Below, piece after piece: positions 1-9,699 of a DNA stretch of 64,000 nucleotides. Each line of letters starts with the position of its first letter. Position 1 is the stretch's first letter. The stretch comes from Limnanthes douglasii subsp. nivea (Eukaryota; Streptophyta; Magnoliopsida; Brassicales; Limnanthaceae): positions 56,936,742-57,000,741 of the forward strand of contig JAUPFV010000005.1 of assembly GCA_036936605.1 (NCBI GenBank), written 5' to 3'. The notes beneath the pieces were generated by a model, which saw only the letters and a list, made by a program, of their open reading frames with translations, did no database searches and was not told the DNA's origin. The translations under genes were made by a program, and so were the position numbers.

Positions 1-26
1 CAATCCTATAGTTCGACGGTGAAAAT

Positions 27-341
27 ATGAGGGATATCGCAGGCCCTCAAGAAGACATTGTCGTGGAAAAGGAAGTTCGTCGTATACTTATGGACATCGG
101 AAATTTCGCGAATATAATATTTTCGTCTACTTTTGCTCAGTTCAAGAAACTATCGGTAATTTCAAGGTCAGATCGGACCATTGTTGGGTTCACAAGGTCA
201 ACAGCAGTGGTAATTGGCGAGTTCGAAGGCATTGTGCAGCTCGGCCGTGAACCGTTTAAAAAAAAGGTCACGGTTCTATTCGTGGTTGTTGATGTGCCCG
301 CTTTGCATAATGCAATTTTCGGCAGATCATGGCTATCATGA
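27..341 (+). pseudogene. Ty3/gypsy aspartic protease remnant
   Basis: The 104-residue frame reads through the core of a plant gypsy retropepsin. The active-site region is LMDIGNFANIIF, where the family has a D-(S/G)-G motif followed by SSADIL, so one active-site residue has changed. The C-terminal part ends NAIFGRSWLS, matching the conserved N-A-I-(L/F)-G-R-x-W-L flap-distal motif. The preceding residues MRDIAGPQEDI match MRDITKPHEDV in copy B (62205-62390). The protein would cleave the Gag-Pol polyprotein. The true start lies upstream in Gag, so the methionine at 27 is not a real start. The frame is closed by a stop right after the domain. Confidence 0.8.
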
Positions 342-436
342 ATGCACACGGTGATATCCATAGTTCATCAGTGTTTAAAATATGTGGTCGGTAACAATGT
401 AGGAGTCGTGAGAAGTAGTCAGAAGGTAGCCCGCGA

Positions 437-805
437 GTGCTACCGTGTCGCGCTGGCGGCAAAGGGCGACCAAGAAATGGTACATGCAAAATATTATCAA
501 TGAATGGAGCTTCCCTTGGGGTCACTACCAGTGGACGACCCCCGAGAAGCCCCGGTTTGCTAACTACCGATGAAGATTGTGAAAACTACAAGTTTACAGA
601 AGGGAAAATTTTGAAGCTTGGAACCAATTTATCACCAGATTTTCGTGAGAAATTGATTTCCTTGTTGGAGAAAATGTTACATTTATTCGCTTGGTGTTTG
701 GAAGATGTAATCGGGGTTCTAGATGATCTAATTATCCACAGTTTAGCGGTTAATCAAAATATCCGTAAAAGTTTACTTCGTAAGCAAACGTTTTTTAGAT
801 GCTGA
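437..805 (+). pseudogene. Protease-RT linker of gypsy pol, truncated
   Basis: The middle of this 122-residue frame contains LLTTDEDCENYKFTEGKILK, then KLGTNLSPDFREKLISLLEK and LFAWCLEDVIGV. This is the linker ahead of gypsy reverse transcriptase, whose usual form is K-I-G-T-x-L-x-x-x-x-R-x-x-L-I-x-x-L-x-x-x-x-D-V-F-A-W. The same linker is at 61585-61857 in copy B. The first 40 residues are not recognisable. The frame runs through HSLAVNQNIRK and then stops. From about 800 the sequence resumes inside RNase H, so the whole RT has been removed. Confidence 0.75.
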
Positions 806-1462
806 AACAAGATATCTAAAGCTTGAAAAGATGGCTTTGACCCTGGTTACCATGCCGCGAAAGATGCGACTGTACTTCTAGAATCATTCGATAATTGTCA
901 AAACATATTTTCCTCTCAAGCACGTGTTGCAACGGCCAGACATCTCTCGACGAATGTCTAAATGTTCTGTTAAATTAAGCGATTTTGATATTGATTTTGA
1001 ACCGCGAACGACTATAAAGGGCCAAGTTTTAGCCAATTTCTTGGTGGAGTTTCATTCGAGTCGGCCGGAAGAAGCGAGCTCGAGGCCAACGGGCTAGAGG
1101 AATGGGTAGTCTGAACCGATTGGGGGACAAATATCAGCGGATGCGGGGCAGGCGTGCAGATAACGACACCCTCGGGAATAATGATGCACCAAGCAATCCG
1201 TTTCGGTTTCACCACATCCAACAACGATGCTGAATACGAAGACGCGCTGGCTGGTTTGAGGTTGGCACAAGTATGTGGCGCCAAACATGTACATCTCGTT
1301 AGTGACTCCCAGTTGGTAATAAACCAAGGGTCGGGTGCGTCAGAAGCCAGGAAGGAGCATCTGGTTCAATATTTGTCCGCGCTGCGTGTTCTGTCTGCCT
1401 CTTTTATGAAAGTCACTTACGAACACGTCCCAGAGCTGAGAATATTATTGCATATTCCCTAG
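800..1462 (+). pseudogene. RNase H and second (Tat-type) RNase H remnants
   Basis: After the RT deletion, a broken frame reads YLKLEKMALTLVTMPRK and YFPLKHVLQRPDISRRMSK, the end of the standard gypsy RNase H. FDIDFEPRTTIKGQVLANFL at about 981-1040 follows. A second RNase H follows: the segment around 1115-1140 corresponds to the first catalytic Asp (T-D-W-G in place of V-D-G-S). The open frame 1154-1462 shows SNNDAEYEDALAGLRLA (catalytic Glu) and HLVSDSQLVINQ (catalytic Asp). The region ends EHVPELR. This extra RNase H is typical of the Tat lineage. At least one stop lies near 1115, so the enzyme is inactive as it stands. Confidence 0.78.
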
Positions 1463-1572
1463 CATCTACTTCTTGTTCGAACAATTACCCATGGATAATA
1501 ACTCACGAAAATACTTCAATCATCAAGAGAACAGAGCTAGACAACCGACCCAAAATCGCTCGTCAAATATCT

Positions 1573-2807
1573 TTGTTAGCCTTGTCAGACTGGAGAAGGG
1601 ATAATAATAACTTCTTAGCAGAACATTCCTTACCCGAGGACAGAGCATCAACGACAAATATACAAAACAAAGCTCGAGGATATGTCCTTTTGGGGGATGT
1701 ACTCTACAAGAAATATTTTAGCAGACCGTTGCTAAGATGTTTGGGGACAAACGAATCACAAATAATTTTATCCGTGCTTCATGACGCGGAAGGAGCCACT
1801 CATTACGGCTTCAAAGCGTTGATAAAGAGGCTCTTTCTTGCAGGATTCTATTGGCCGACCATAACGGTCGATGCAAAATATATAGTGAAAACGTGCGATA
1901 CATGTTAGAGGTACGCAAACGTAATTCATACACCTGTTTTTTTGTGTAATCAATCTCAGAAGGCCTCCCTTTCGACTGATGGGAAATCGATTTGCTGGGC
2001 CCACTACCGATGGCATCTGGCGGAAGACAGATGACATTAGTTGCATTAGATTATTTTTCCAAGTGGGTCGAGGCCGAGCCATTATCGGGAACGAAGACCA
2101 AAGACATAATTAAATTTATCTAGTCAAACATCTGTTTTAGATATGGGGTCCCCAGAGACTCACCATGGATAACGGACCGCAGTTCGGTAGCAATGAAATG
2201 AAGTCTTTTTGTTCGTCTCATAGAATCAGGCAGTTTTTTTTGGCACCTTTCCACTCGCAGGCCAATGACCAGGTCGAGGTCACAAATCGGACTATCATAA
2301 ACGGACTCAAGAAAAACTTAGAAGGAAAAATCGGAAAAATGGTCGGACTACTTACAGGAAGTACTTTGGGCCTATCGCACAACTTCGCAAACGGCAACCC
2401 ACGAATCATCTTATGCTTTGGTTTATGGAATAGACGCGGTAAAATCTTGCCGAAACAATTTTTCCCTCATTCAGGCTCAGGAGTTACGACTAAGACAGAA
2501 ATGAAGACGACCGCTCTTTGGCTCTTGATTTGGTAGAAGAGAAATGAAGTCGAGCGCATCTAAATTCACTACATTATGAGACCCTGATGAGGAGTTGAGA
2601 GTTCGCCGACGAGAATTTAAAGTGAGAGATATGGTTTTAAGAAGGGTTTTTCTGCACACTAAAGATAAAAGCCTCGGTAAGCTCTCACCAAATTGGGAAG
2701 GCCCAAATCAAGTGGTAGAAAAATTCAAGAACGGATCTTACAGACTTCAAGACAAGCATAAGCGACTCTTACGACTCCCCTTAAAAAGGATTTTCAGTTT
2801 TAACTGA
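1573..2807 (+). pseudogene. Ty3/gypsy integrase remnant (zinc, core and C-terminal parts)
   Basis: The zinc-binding region is at 1690-1907: H-D-A-E-G-A-T-H-Y-G-F and CDTC give the H-H-C-C set. The core follows in broken frames. IDLLGPLPMASGGRQM (about 1990) holds the first Asp, LDYFSKWVEAEPLSGTKTKD follows, and MDNGPQFGSNEMKSF (2165) holds the second Asp. QANDQVEVTNRTI (about 2260) holds the catalytic Glu. A TAG near 2121 replaces a Trp expected in F-I-W-x-N. The C-terminal part, 2595-2807, reads LSPNWEGPNQVVEKFKNGSY, the usual plant gypsy tail without a chromodomain. All catalytic residues are still readable, but several frameshifts separate them. Confidence 0.82.
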
Positions 2808-2910
2808 TCTACAATTTATCTCGATCTTTAAAAAGAGATTTTTTCTGTTTTAACTAATCTACATATTATCGCGAACTTTAAATAAGTTTTTTTAGCTTAA
2901 GCTGATATAC
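2786..2910 (+). repeat. Two-copy tandem repeat (about 60 bp) after gypsy pol, copy A
   Basis: Two diverged copies, each containing TTTTAACT(G/A)ATCTACA followed by TTATC and CTTTAAA, sit directly after the integrase end and before the tail of the antisense gene. A decayed third copy may follow at 2890-2915. Copy B has an unrelated 51-bp array in the same place (58391-58677). Confidence 0.6.
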
Positions 2911-5698
2911 ACTGTATCCTCTTCTACCGGACGATCCTGTTCTGGAACATCCAACCACATCGAGCCCAGTGACAGGTCGAAGAATTGGATGTGCAAGTTT
3001 AAGACGTAAGCAACTTTAGCATCAGCCACTTCGCTCTCTATTAACGTTTTACACTTAGCAGCGGGCATTTTCAGCCTTGCCAAGAGCCTGAAGCTCGTCG
3101 ATTTCTTTGTTTTTCTTTACTACGAATGGCGGAGAAACTGGTTCTTGAACCTTAATGCCGCCAAGTGACGCTCATTATTATCACGATCTTTCCCGACTCG
3201 CGATAGAAAGGAGCTCACAAATTTGTTCTTTACCTAAAGAGATGTCAGCTCCACCTCGGATTTCGTCACTTTCTCTTCCGCGTCTTTAGTTCTATTCTCC
3301 AGAAGCTTCTTACCATCATCCATCTCCTTAAGTGTTTTCTCCAACTTAGTTATATGATATTTTGTCTCGAACAACTCTTGACTCAGTTATCCCGCCCGTC
3401 TTTCTTTCATTACCAACGACACCATCATGCTATATAGCGATAGGGAAAGAACATCATTATTCTGCAAGGGAAAAGTATTTGGACTCCCAGGCACCAAAAT
3501 CATGGGTAGCTTCGTCTTGCTTGACGAGGCTCCATCAGCCCTTTTTCCATCAAAGGAGCCGACCCTCTTTTTCTCTGGCGTAAGCTCACCAGTTTAATCT
3601 TCATCGGCAATCACCACTAGAGTGGCGTTCTCTGCCGAAAGCGTTGTTGGAGAAACAAGATCCCCGACTTTGGTACCTTCTTCGTACTGTTCGAAAAGAG
3701 CTGGAATAGTAGTGTTCTCGACGACCGGAAGAGCCGTCCTGGCCGCTCCTGACTTAGAGTCTACCTTTTTCTTCATTTCTTTCGACCTCTTGGCTTCATT
3801 ACCATCAGCAACAGACTTCTTCCTTTTCTTCTTAGCCTCCTCCTCCTTATAACTGACATTGTGGCCGCTCACCTTCCCACCATCCGCAGTTGCTACTGGC
3901 TCGTTCCCTTCAACCTCAACTTCGCCTTTGTTTTCATGATCGACAAGCTCATCTGACTTGGAACGATTACTTGGCGCCCTATTACGCTTCGGTAGTAAAA
4001 AATGTGTGTCAGGAGCATCTGTCTTTGCAACCAAGTCTACCACGTTGGGCGGCTCCCGCTAATGTTCTGCAGTCAGAGGTTCGTTAGAGCACCACCAGAG
4101 GTTCCTACCAATCAAGTTTGGTATTTTTAAAACACCGATGGAATGCCCGACCATAGTTCTTCCGCGCATAGTCTTTTAACTTCTGGAACGTCACTTTGGC
4201 ATCCTCAAAGTAATCCTTTTTCAGCTCCTGAATGTGCTCCTTGCGCACTGAAACAATGGCTCAGATATGTAAAAAAACAACTTACCGTCATGGATCCACG
4301 TGCGCAACAGACGCCTCGGGTTCTCAGCAGAGTAGGGACGTCCGTTTTTCCAAGAACCACTGACAAAAATGAACCGGTGTTTCCATAACTTGTCACCTTC
4401 CAAGAATTCGTTCACTATCTTCCAAGTGTTTTTCCAGGGAAGATTAAAAGAAAGGTAACTTTGGCGATTTGGAAAGATCGGACATGGCGACATACTCTTC
4501 CATCAGCATAGGATGGCCAGACAGTCGAGAGGTTATTATACAGGACATCAGTGTGTACCAGGCGTTGGGAGTCAGATGGGATGGACAAAGACCAATGATT
4601 TCGAAATACCTTACAATCTTGGTATCCAGGGGAAGTCTAACACCCCAGTTGAAGAGATCGGTAAAAATAATTATCTCCCGGGTCCGAATATTTAATGGGG
4701 TCTCTCGATGAACGAGAAAACACACTTTTACGCTTTCAGGTATGACCCACCGGATTAGTAGCTCGAGTTGTTCCTTCGGAGTATAGTACAAGTACTTTCC
4801 CTCATACAAGGTAATAACGTTGTCCCTACACAAAGAACGGTGATAGTTGGTCGTCATCACTGCCTTGATCTCAGGAGGAAGAGGCTCCTTGGGGCGAACA
4901 GCAGCAGCAACTCCTTCGCCTTCGGTTGCAACCTCTTTAGCTTGGCGCCCCTCTTCGGGATCAGCTTCTTTATTAGCCTTAAATGGCACCTCTGGGTCCT
5001 TGTCAACAGTTCTTGTCTTCTCTTCGGCATCGATGGGGTCGGCTTCTTCTGAAATCTTTGAACAAGTTGCGATTTTGTCCTCAACAAATGCGAGGTTTAT
5101 AAAGCTTGAGCTACTACCGATGCGTTTATGCTAGAGGTCGCTCTATTGGAGATTTTTCAAGGCATCTATCTCCATTCTCTGACGGTCAGCATCCCTTTGA
5201 GCAACTCCCCGATGAGTAGCAGCGGTATTAACTCCTGTCCGGACACCGATAATAGTATCTGTCAGTTGCATCATTTCGGGTTTGGATGATGCACTAGAGT
5301 CGTCCATCATCAGGAATTTGGGTCGGTTTCTGTTTTTCAACTTCTGATCGGGAGTATTGGCAAAATCACCAGTGGGAGTTACTGGTTTAGTTTTCAAGTG
5401 ACCAGATAGATCGGAAGAGGGACTCGGGGTAGGATCGCTCGAAGAAATAAGGATTGGTTTTAGAGTTTGGAAAACAGGCAACTCATGGAAAAAATGTTTC
5501 CACGGGAACTGGTGACGATCGAACAGGATCGTGAGGAGAAGAAACAGATGTATGTAGATCTTTGGCAGAATCCTAAATTAATCTAGCAGTGCGGTATTCC
5601 TCAGCCTTATCAGTGATACTTGCGTAATCTATGAACCTGAACACCGATTTGTTTTTCTGCTTAGGCTTTCGATTTCTCTTCGGGACGTTCTTTCTCAT
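2892..5698 (-). pseudogene. Antisense extra gene of gypsy copy A (putative gypsy-type transposon domain)
   Basis: The gene runs opposite to pol. The ATG at 5696-5698 opens a basic start (MRKNVPKRNRKPKQKNK) ending FRFIDYASITDKAEEYRT, which stops after 42 codons. The best part is 4444-4989: IIGLCPSHLTPNAWYTLMS and the preceding LFNWGVRLPLDTKIV match the plant 'putative gypsy-type transposon' (Transposase_28-like) domain. It continues in another frame at 4221-4493 (LWKHRFIFVSGSWKNGR). 3594-4043 is lysine-rich (AKKKRKKS, likely nuclear) and holds IPALFEQYEEGTKV. The C-terminus at 2892-3083 reads MWLDVPEQDRPVEEDT. Copy B keeps the same start, FEQYEGGSKV and FWLDVP tail. Function unknown; several frameshifts show it is dead here. 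Confidence 0.72.
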
Positions 5699-5790
5699 AA
5701 ACACAATGCTTTCTCTCTCTAGAACTAACAAGAATTGCACTTTCTCTCACTAGAATTTCTCTGAGGAAGTAAATAGTAATCAAAGGGAAA

Positions 5791-5803
5791 GTATATTTAT
5801 AGG
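5791..5803 (-). promoter_or_regulatory. TATA box of antisense gene, copy A
   Basis: On the minus strand this reads CCTATAAATATAC, about 104 bases upstream of the antisense ATG at 5698. Two CACGTG-type G-box cores lie further upstream on the same strand, near 5930 and 6024. The equivalent position in copy B (55562) also has CTATAAATA. Confidence 0.5.
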
Positions 5804-6427
5804 CAGCATGGTACCTTAATTTCCTTCTGTATGGGGAAGTCCAAAAGAAAAGAGTCGTGGGAAGTTAAAGAGTCTCCTGGGGAGGTGTGCGATCAGACAC
5901 GCTTCAAATAAAAGAGCGACACGTGGAAGTCATCATCAGCTACTAGAAAGATAGGTAATCATCGAACTAGCTTGGTAGACATGCGGTGGCGTCTGAACTC
6001 GCGTGTCCCTCAAGTGAGTCCCACGTGTACACCAACGCCAAAGAGCGTGACATTTCGTTTTGCAGATGGGCTGGATAATATTTTTTGACCCGATTTAATA
6101 TGACGGCCCAAGACTGAGCCAACAGAAACAAAGTTTTTTTCTTTTATAAGTATTGCGAGGATTGAGAACGGGTCGGGCACGAGTGTCTCATAAGAGAACG
6201 GACCATTAGCCACGGGCACGAGGAGCTGGAGATGCCCAGCAACCGAATAAAAATTCTGATGCAACCGTAATTTCGCATATCTACTTATGAAGGAACCGTT
6301 CTCGATGCAGTAATGCGCCAGAAGCTACTCGAGCCGTGTCACAACAAGTCTTCACTCCCAAGCTCTTGAAGATTGGGGAGATACTGATGAGGCAATAAAT
6401 CACCGATCTCGAGATTAGAAATATTAA

Positions 6428-6700
6428 TTGTTGGGTAAAATAAATGTATTTGTCCTATTTTTGTATTTATTATTAGTTAGAGGAGAATATTCCCAAGGGT
6501 TGAAAAGTGAGGGACCAAGTTGTAAAAGTGGAAGGACCACAAAGGAAATAAGTGGAGGCCACCTCACCCACTATATAAAGGAGCCCCCCTTTTCTGGGTT
6601 GGTGGGCATTATTAAATACATTATCTTTCTACTTTCTCTCTCTACACTTTATTATCTAGTCACATCAAACCCAAGATGCCTACCCTAGTCACTTTTTATC
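6428..6700 (+). other. TATA-bearing LTR-like or promoter-like segment
   Basis: The segment begins TGTTGGGTAAAAT. It contains CACTATATAAAGGAG near 6570, then a C-rich and CTCTCT-rich leader of the kind found in plant LTR U3-R regions. No matching second LTR, primer-binding site or target duplication was found, so it could be a solo LTR fragment or the edge of copy A. It abuts the truncated 3' end of the LINE at about 6700. Confidence 0.35.
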
Positions 6701-7720
6701 TTATCAGGTAGCAATAGCATTTTTAGAAGCATTAGTAACTATTAAAAGATCGCCAGCCAATGCTAATGTAAGAATGCATATGTGGTTTCTTGTTTTGTAA
6801 TGAATAGGCTTATTTTTAAAGAAGAGCAAGTTAAGGCCTCTTATAAGGATTTGTTTAACCATAATTAAAAGGAAAAGAAATAGGGAATCTCCTTATCTTA
6901 AGCCCCTTAGTGTTAAAATAGCCTACAACATTACCATTGATCAGAATGAATGCTTTGACATTACAAATGATATTGATTATAATTTTAACAAAACTTTTAT
7001 TGAAGCCAAATGTAATGAGAACCTTCATTATAAAGTTGTGGGAAATTCTATCAAAGCCCTTAGCTATGTCTACTTTGATCATTATGTTCACAGCTTTTGG
7101 CTTTTTGTTAAGATCGTATATCAATTCATTATCTAGAAGAATATTTTCCTGTATTGATCTATTTAACAATATAAGCACCATGGTTCTCAGAGATGAGCTT
7201 AGGGAGAAGTTTCTCAATCGTATTGCTAAGAAATTTAGAAATAATTTTGTTAAGCAAAGAACAAAGGATTATAAGCATGAATTATTTCCAGTTAGAGGGA
7301 TTGTTAGTCTTGGGATGTTGCAAAGACCCCTTGAGGAAGATGATGACCATTAAAGAAAGAATTGATGGCTTCAATCAGGTATGTCTTTATGATACTCCAG
7401 CATGTTTTGTAGAATGTAATGTTGAAACCATCCATTCCAGGAGCGCTTGAAAAATTGAGACCTTTAATTGCTTCAAGGATTTACTCATTGTTTAGCCTTA
7501 TCATTAGATCATAATTGTCATCCACATTAACAATGTTAGGAATAACATTGAATACGTATATATTTAAGTAATGTGACTCAGAAATATAGTTAGGATAAGG
7601 ATAATCAGAAAGGATACTCTTAAAGTAAGTCTTGGTCCCTTTATTAATCTGATCTTCATCAGTTATCCAGGTGGATCCTTCTTTAATTTTGATAATTTTA
7701 TTTCTCCTAGCCTTTCTTTT
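6700..7720 (-). pseudogene. LINE reverse transcriptase, decayed
   Basis: Broken minus-strand frames give, in order, GLNFSSAPGMDGFNITFYK (the S-x-P-G-x-D-G-F block), then within 6855-7217 SIQENILLDNELIYD (usually R-x-I-x-D-N-x-L-x-A-x-E) and NIMIKVDIAKGFDRISHNFI, which carries the first catalytic Asp. GLR-x-GD then appears near 6905 in a shifted frame. The second catalytic block is LALAGDLLIVTNASKNAI (about 6740-6760), where the family has F-A-D-D, so one catalytic Asp is lost. The enzyme would prime reverse transcription on nicked target DNA. Confidence 0.75.
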
Positions 7721-8178
7721 GATATAGTTTTGGTAAATTGTTGTGTTCTTGTCTCTATTTTTTTTATTAAGGTGGAGTATGTATTTTGGTACCAGTAAGC
7801 TTCCTCTTGGGCAAGAGCATTAAGTATGTTAGCATTTACTTTAGACCAAATAGGTTTGTTTAAATCATTATACTCCTAACTTAATAACTATTCCATATTA
7901 TTGACTTCATTTTCAATAACATCAGTTATCCAGGTGGATCCTTCTTTAATTTTGATAATTTTGTTTATCCTAGCCTTTCTTTTGATATAGTTTTGGTAAA
8001 TTGTTGTGTTCCTGTCTCTATTTTTTATTAAGGTGGAGTTTGTATTTTGGTACCAGTAAGCTTCCTCTTGGGAAAGAGCATGAAGTATGTTAGCATTTAC
8101 TTTAGACCAAATAGGTTTGTTTAAATCATTATACTCCTAACTTAATAACTATTCCATCTTTTTTACTTCATTTTCAAC
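7657..8178 (-). repeat. 263-bp tandem duplication inside the LINE
   Basis: CATCAGTTATCCAGGTGGAT begins at 7657 and again at 7920, and the two stretches match nearly base for base to 7919 and about 8178. Small differences (one short indel in the T-run and several substitutions) show the duplication is not recent. It lies in the linker between endonuclease and RT. Confidence 0.85.
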
Positions 8179-8399
8179 ATCTGAAACTCTGTTAAATACA
8201 TTCCCAAATACAGATTCATTCCAGCCTTTAAAAGCAATTTTAGTCTCTTGAGCTTGTTGCAAAACCTGTTAAGAGGATTACCCTGCATTTCAATCAGCCA
8301 ATTAGATTTTACAAAAGAAATGAAATATTCATTTAAGCACCACATGTTAAGGAATTTAAACCATGATTTCTTTTAGGATTTTCCATTTGAGATAGAAAC

Positions 8400-9497
8400 C
8401 AGGATGGGCATATGATCAGAGAAATTTCTTGGGAGGTGTTTGATTGTGGTGCTGTTGAAGTATTCAGTCCAGTCAATGTTGTATAGAACATGGTCCAAGT
8501 GCTTCCATTTCATTTTGTTTGTCTAAGGGAATCCATTCCCAATGTAGCCAGCATCTTCCAGGTTGCATTGACTTAAGGCTTCATTAAAGTCATCTGAACT
8601 GTTAGTACAGTGTTTAACACAACCTTTTTTCTCAGAAGGGTTAAAGATAGTGTTGAATTCCCCAAGCACTATCCACTCTTTGACATTAAGTGCAATGTTA
8701 GAGAGATTAGACCAGAACTCTTTTCTGATATGTCTTTGGCATTTTGCGTAAACAGAAGTAAAAGATAAGACTTTGTTGAGGTTAATATATGTGATCTCAG
8801 CATGAATAAGTTGCGGGTGATTAGGGATGGCAATGGGTTGTCTGCTGGCTGGGTTCGGGTCGGTCCGCCCAAGCCTGTTTTTTGGACACTTGAGTCTGAA
8901 TCTGGCCCGACCCGCTCTCGGGCTTATATTTGCAAACCTGAGCCGATTTGTTCAAGTCTTTCGGTCAACCCGACCCGACCCGCAGATATTAATTTTAATA
9001 TTTTTTAATTTAATTTAAATATATTATTTTATTTTTTATATATTATTTTTATTATATATATATAAATATTATTTTTTATAATTTTTGGGCCAGAACGGGT
9101 TGGACAAATTACAAAACCAGAGCTCGGCCTGGCCCGGTTGCGGGTTACGATTTTTTTTTAACCCGAACCAAACCCGTTCTATGTTCGGGCCAAACAAAAC
9201 TCGTCCATGCCGGATCAGGACAGGCCAAACAACACACGGGTTGCCATCCCTACGGGTGATTAATGAAAATGTTGAGATTAAACCAATCATTCTAAAAAAT
9301 CCATATTTTATTAGAGGAGTTAGACTTGTAGTGGCTAAAAACAACTTAGCAGCAATGGAACTGATATGATCAACACTAACCATTGGTTCTTGGATAGTGA
9401 AAATACTAATTTTCTCTTTGGTTATAATAAACTTGAGCCTTCTCGAAGAGGATCTGTTAGCAATACCTCTTATGTTCCAGTTAAGTATGTTTATCAT
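8400..9497 (-). pseudogene. LINE endonuclease (EEP family), interrupted by a MITE
   Basis: The ORF2 start is at 9497: MINILNWNIRGIANRSSSRR, followed by IFTIQEPMVS with the catalytic Glu of the exonuclease-endonuclease-phosphatase fold. The frame is cut by the MITE at 8822-9252 and resumes with SFTSVYAKCQRHIRKEFW, then WIVLGEFNTIFNPSEKKG (G-D-F-N block, Asp changed to Glu). It continues KWKHLDHVLYNIDWTEYF (R-L-D-R-V-L block) and LPRNFSDHMPILVS, the terminal S-D-H motif. A stop follows, then FKFLNMWCLNEYF at 8163-8400. The enzyme would nick target DNA. Confidence 0.78.
8822..9252. mobile_element. hAT-type MITE, 431 bp
   Basis: Both ends carry the inverted repeat TAGGGATGGCAA. The element is flanked by a perfect 8-bp target duplication, CGGGTGAT, at 8814-8821 and 9253-9260. 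Eight-base duplications are typical of hAT elements. The interior has GC-rich arms with C/GGGT runs and an AT-rich centre, with no coding potential. It sits inside the LINE endonuclease, so it inserted after the LINE. Confidence 0.9.
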
Positions 9498-9699
9498 TAT
9501 TATGATGAGGTTTGCTTTGTTTGTTGGGCCTAAAAGGGGGCTCGTAGATGTTTTTTTTCTTCAGTTTTGCTTCTTTGTTTTGCTACTTTAAGTCTCTTAG
9601 TTAATAACTTTTGAAAGCTCTAATCAGTCTCTTTCATTTTCAAAGTAGGAGTGGGAGTCATGATTCAAAATTTCTTGTTGTTAGGTGTGTAATATCCTT

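Larger units (their letters stand above)
1..6400 (+). mobile_element. Tat-like Ty3/gypsy retrotransposon, copy A (5' part outside window)
   Basis: The plus strand carries, in order, gypsy protease, the protease-RT linker, RNase H, a second RNase H and integrase, then an antisense gene running on the minus strand. This order, with an extra RNase H and an antisense ORF before the 3' LTR, fits the plant Tat lineage. The copy is dead: reverse transcriptase is missing between about 790 and 800, and every remaining module has stops or frameshifts. gag and the 5' LTR lie to the left of the window. The 3' LTR boundary is not clear; I place the end between 5810 and 6430. The relative at 55440-64000 is inverted. 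Confidence 0.8.

Noticed and set aside
3362..4087. Plus-strand frames over the antisense gene
   Set aside because: The minus strand gives lysine-rich peptides and motifs shared with copy B; the plus frames share nothing with it.
6937..7353. 138-codon frame on plus
   Set aside because: Complement of the LINE RT, which shows clear RT motifs on minus.
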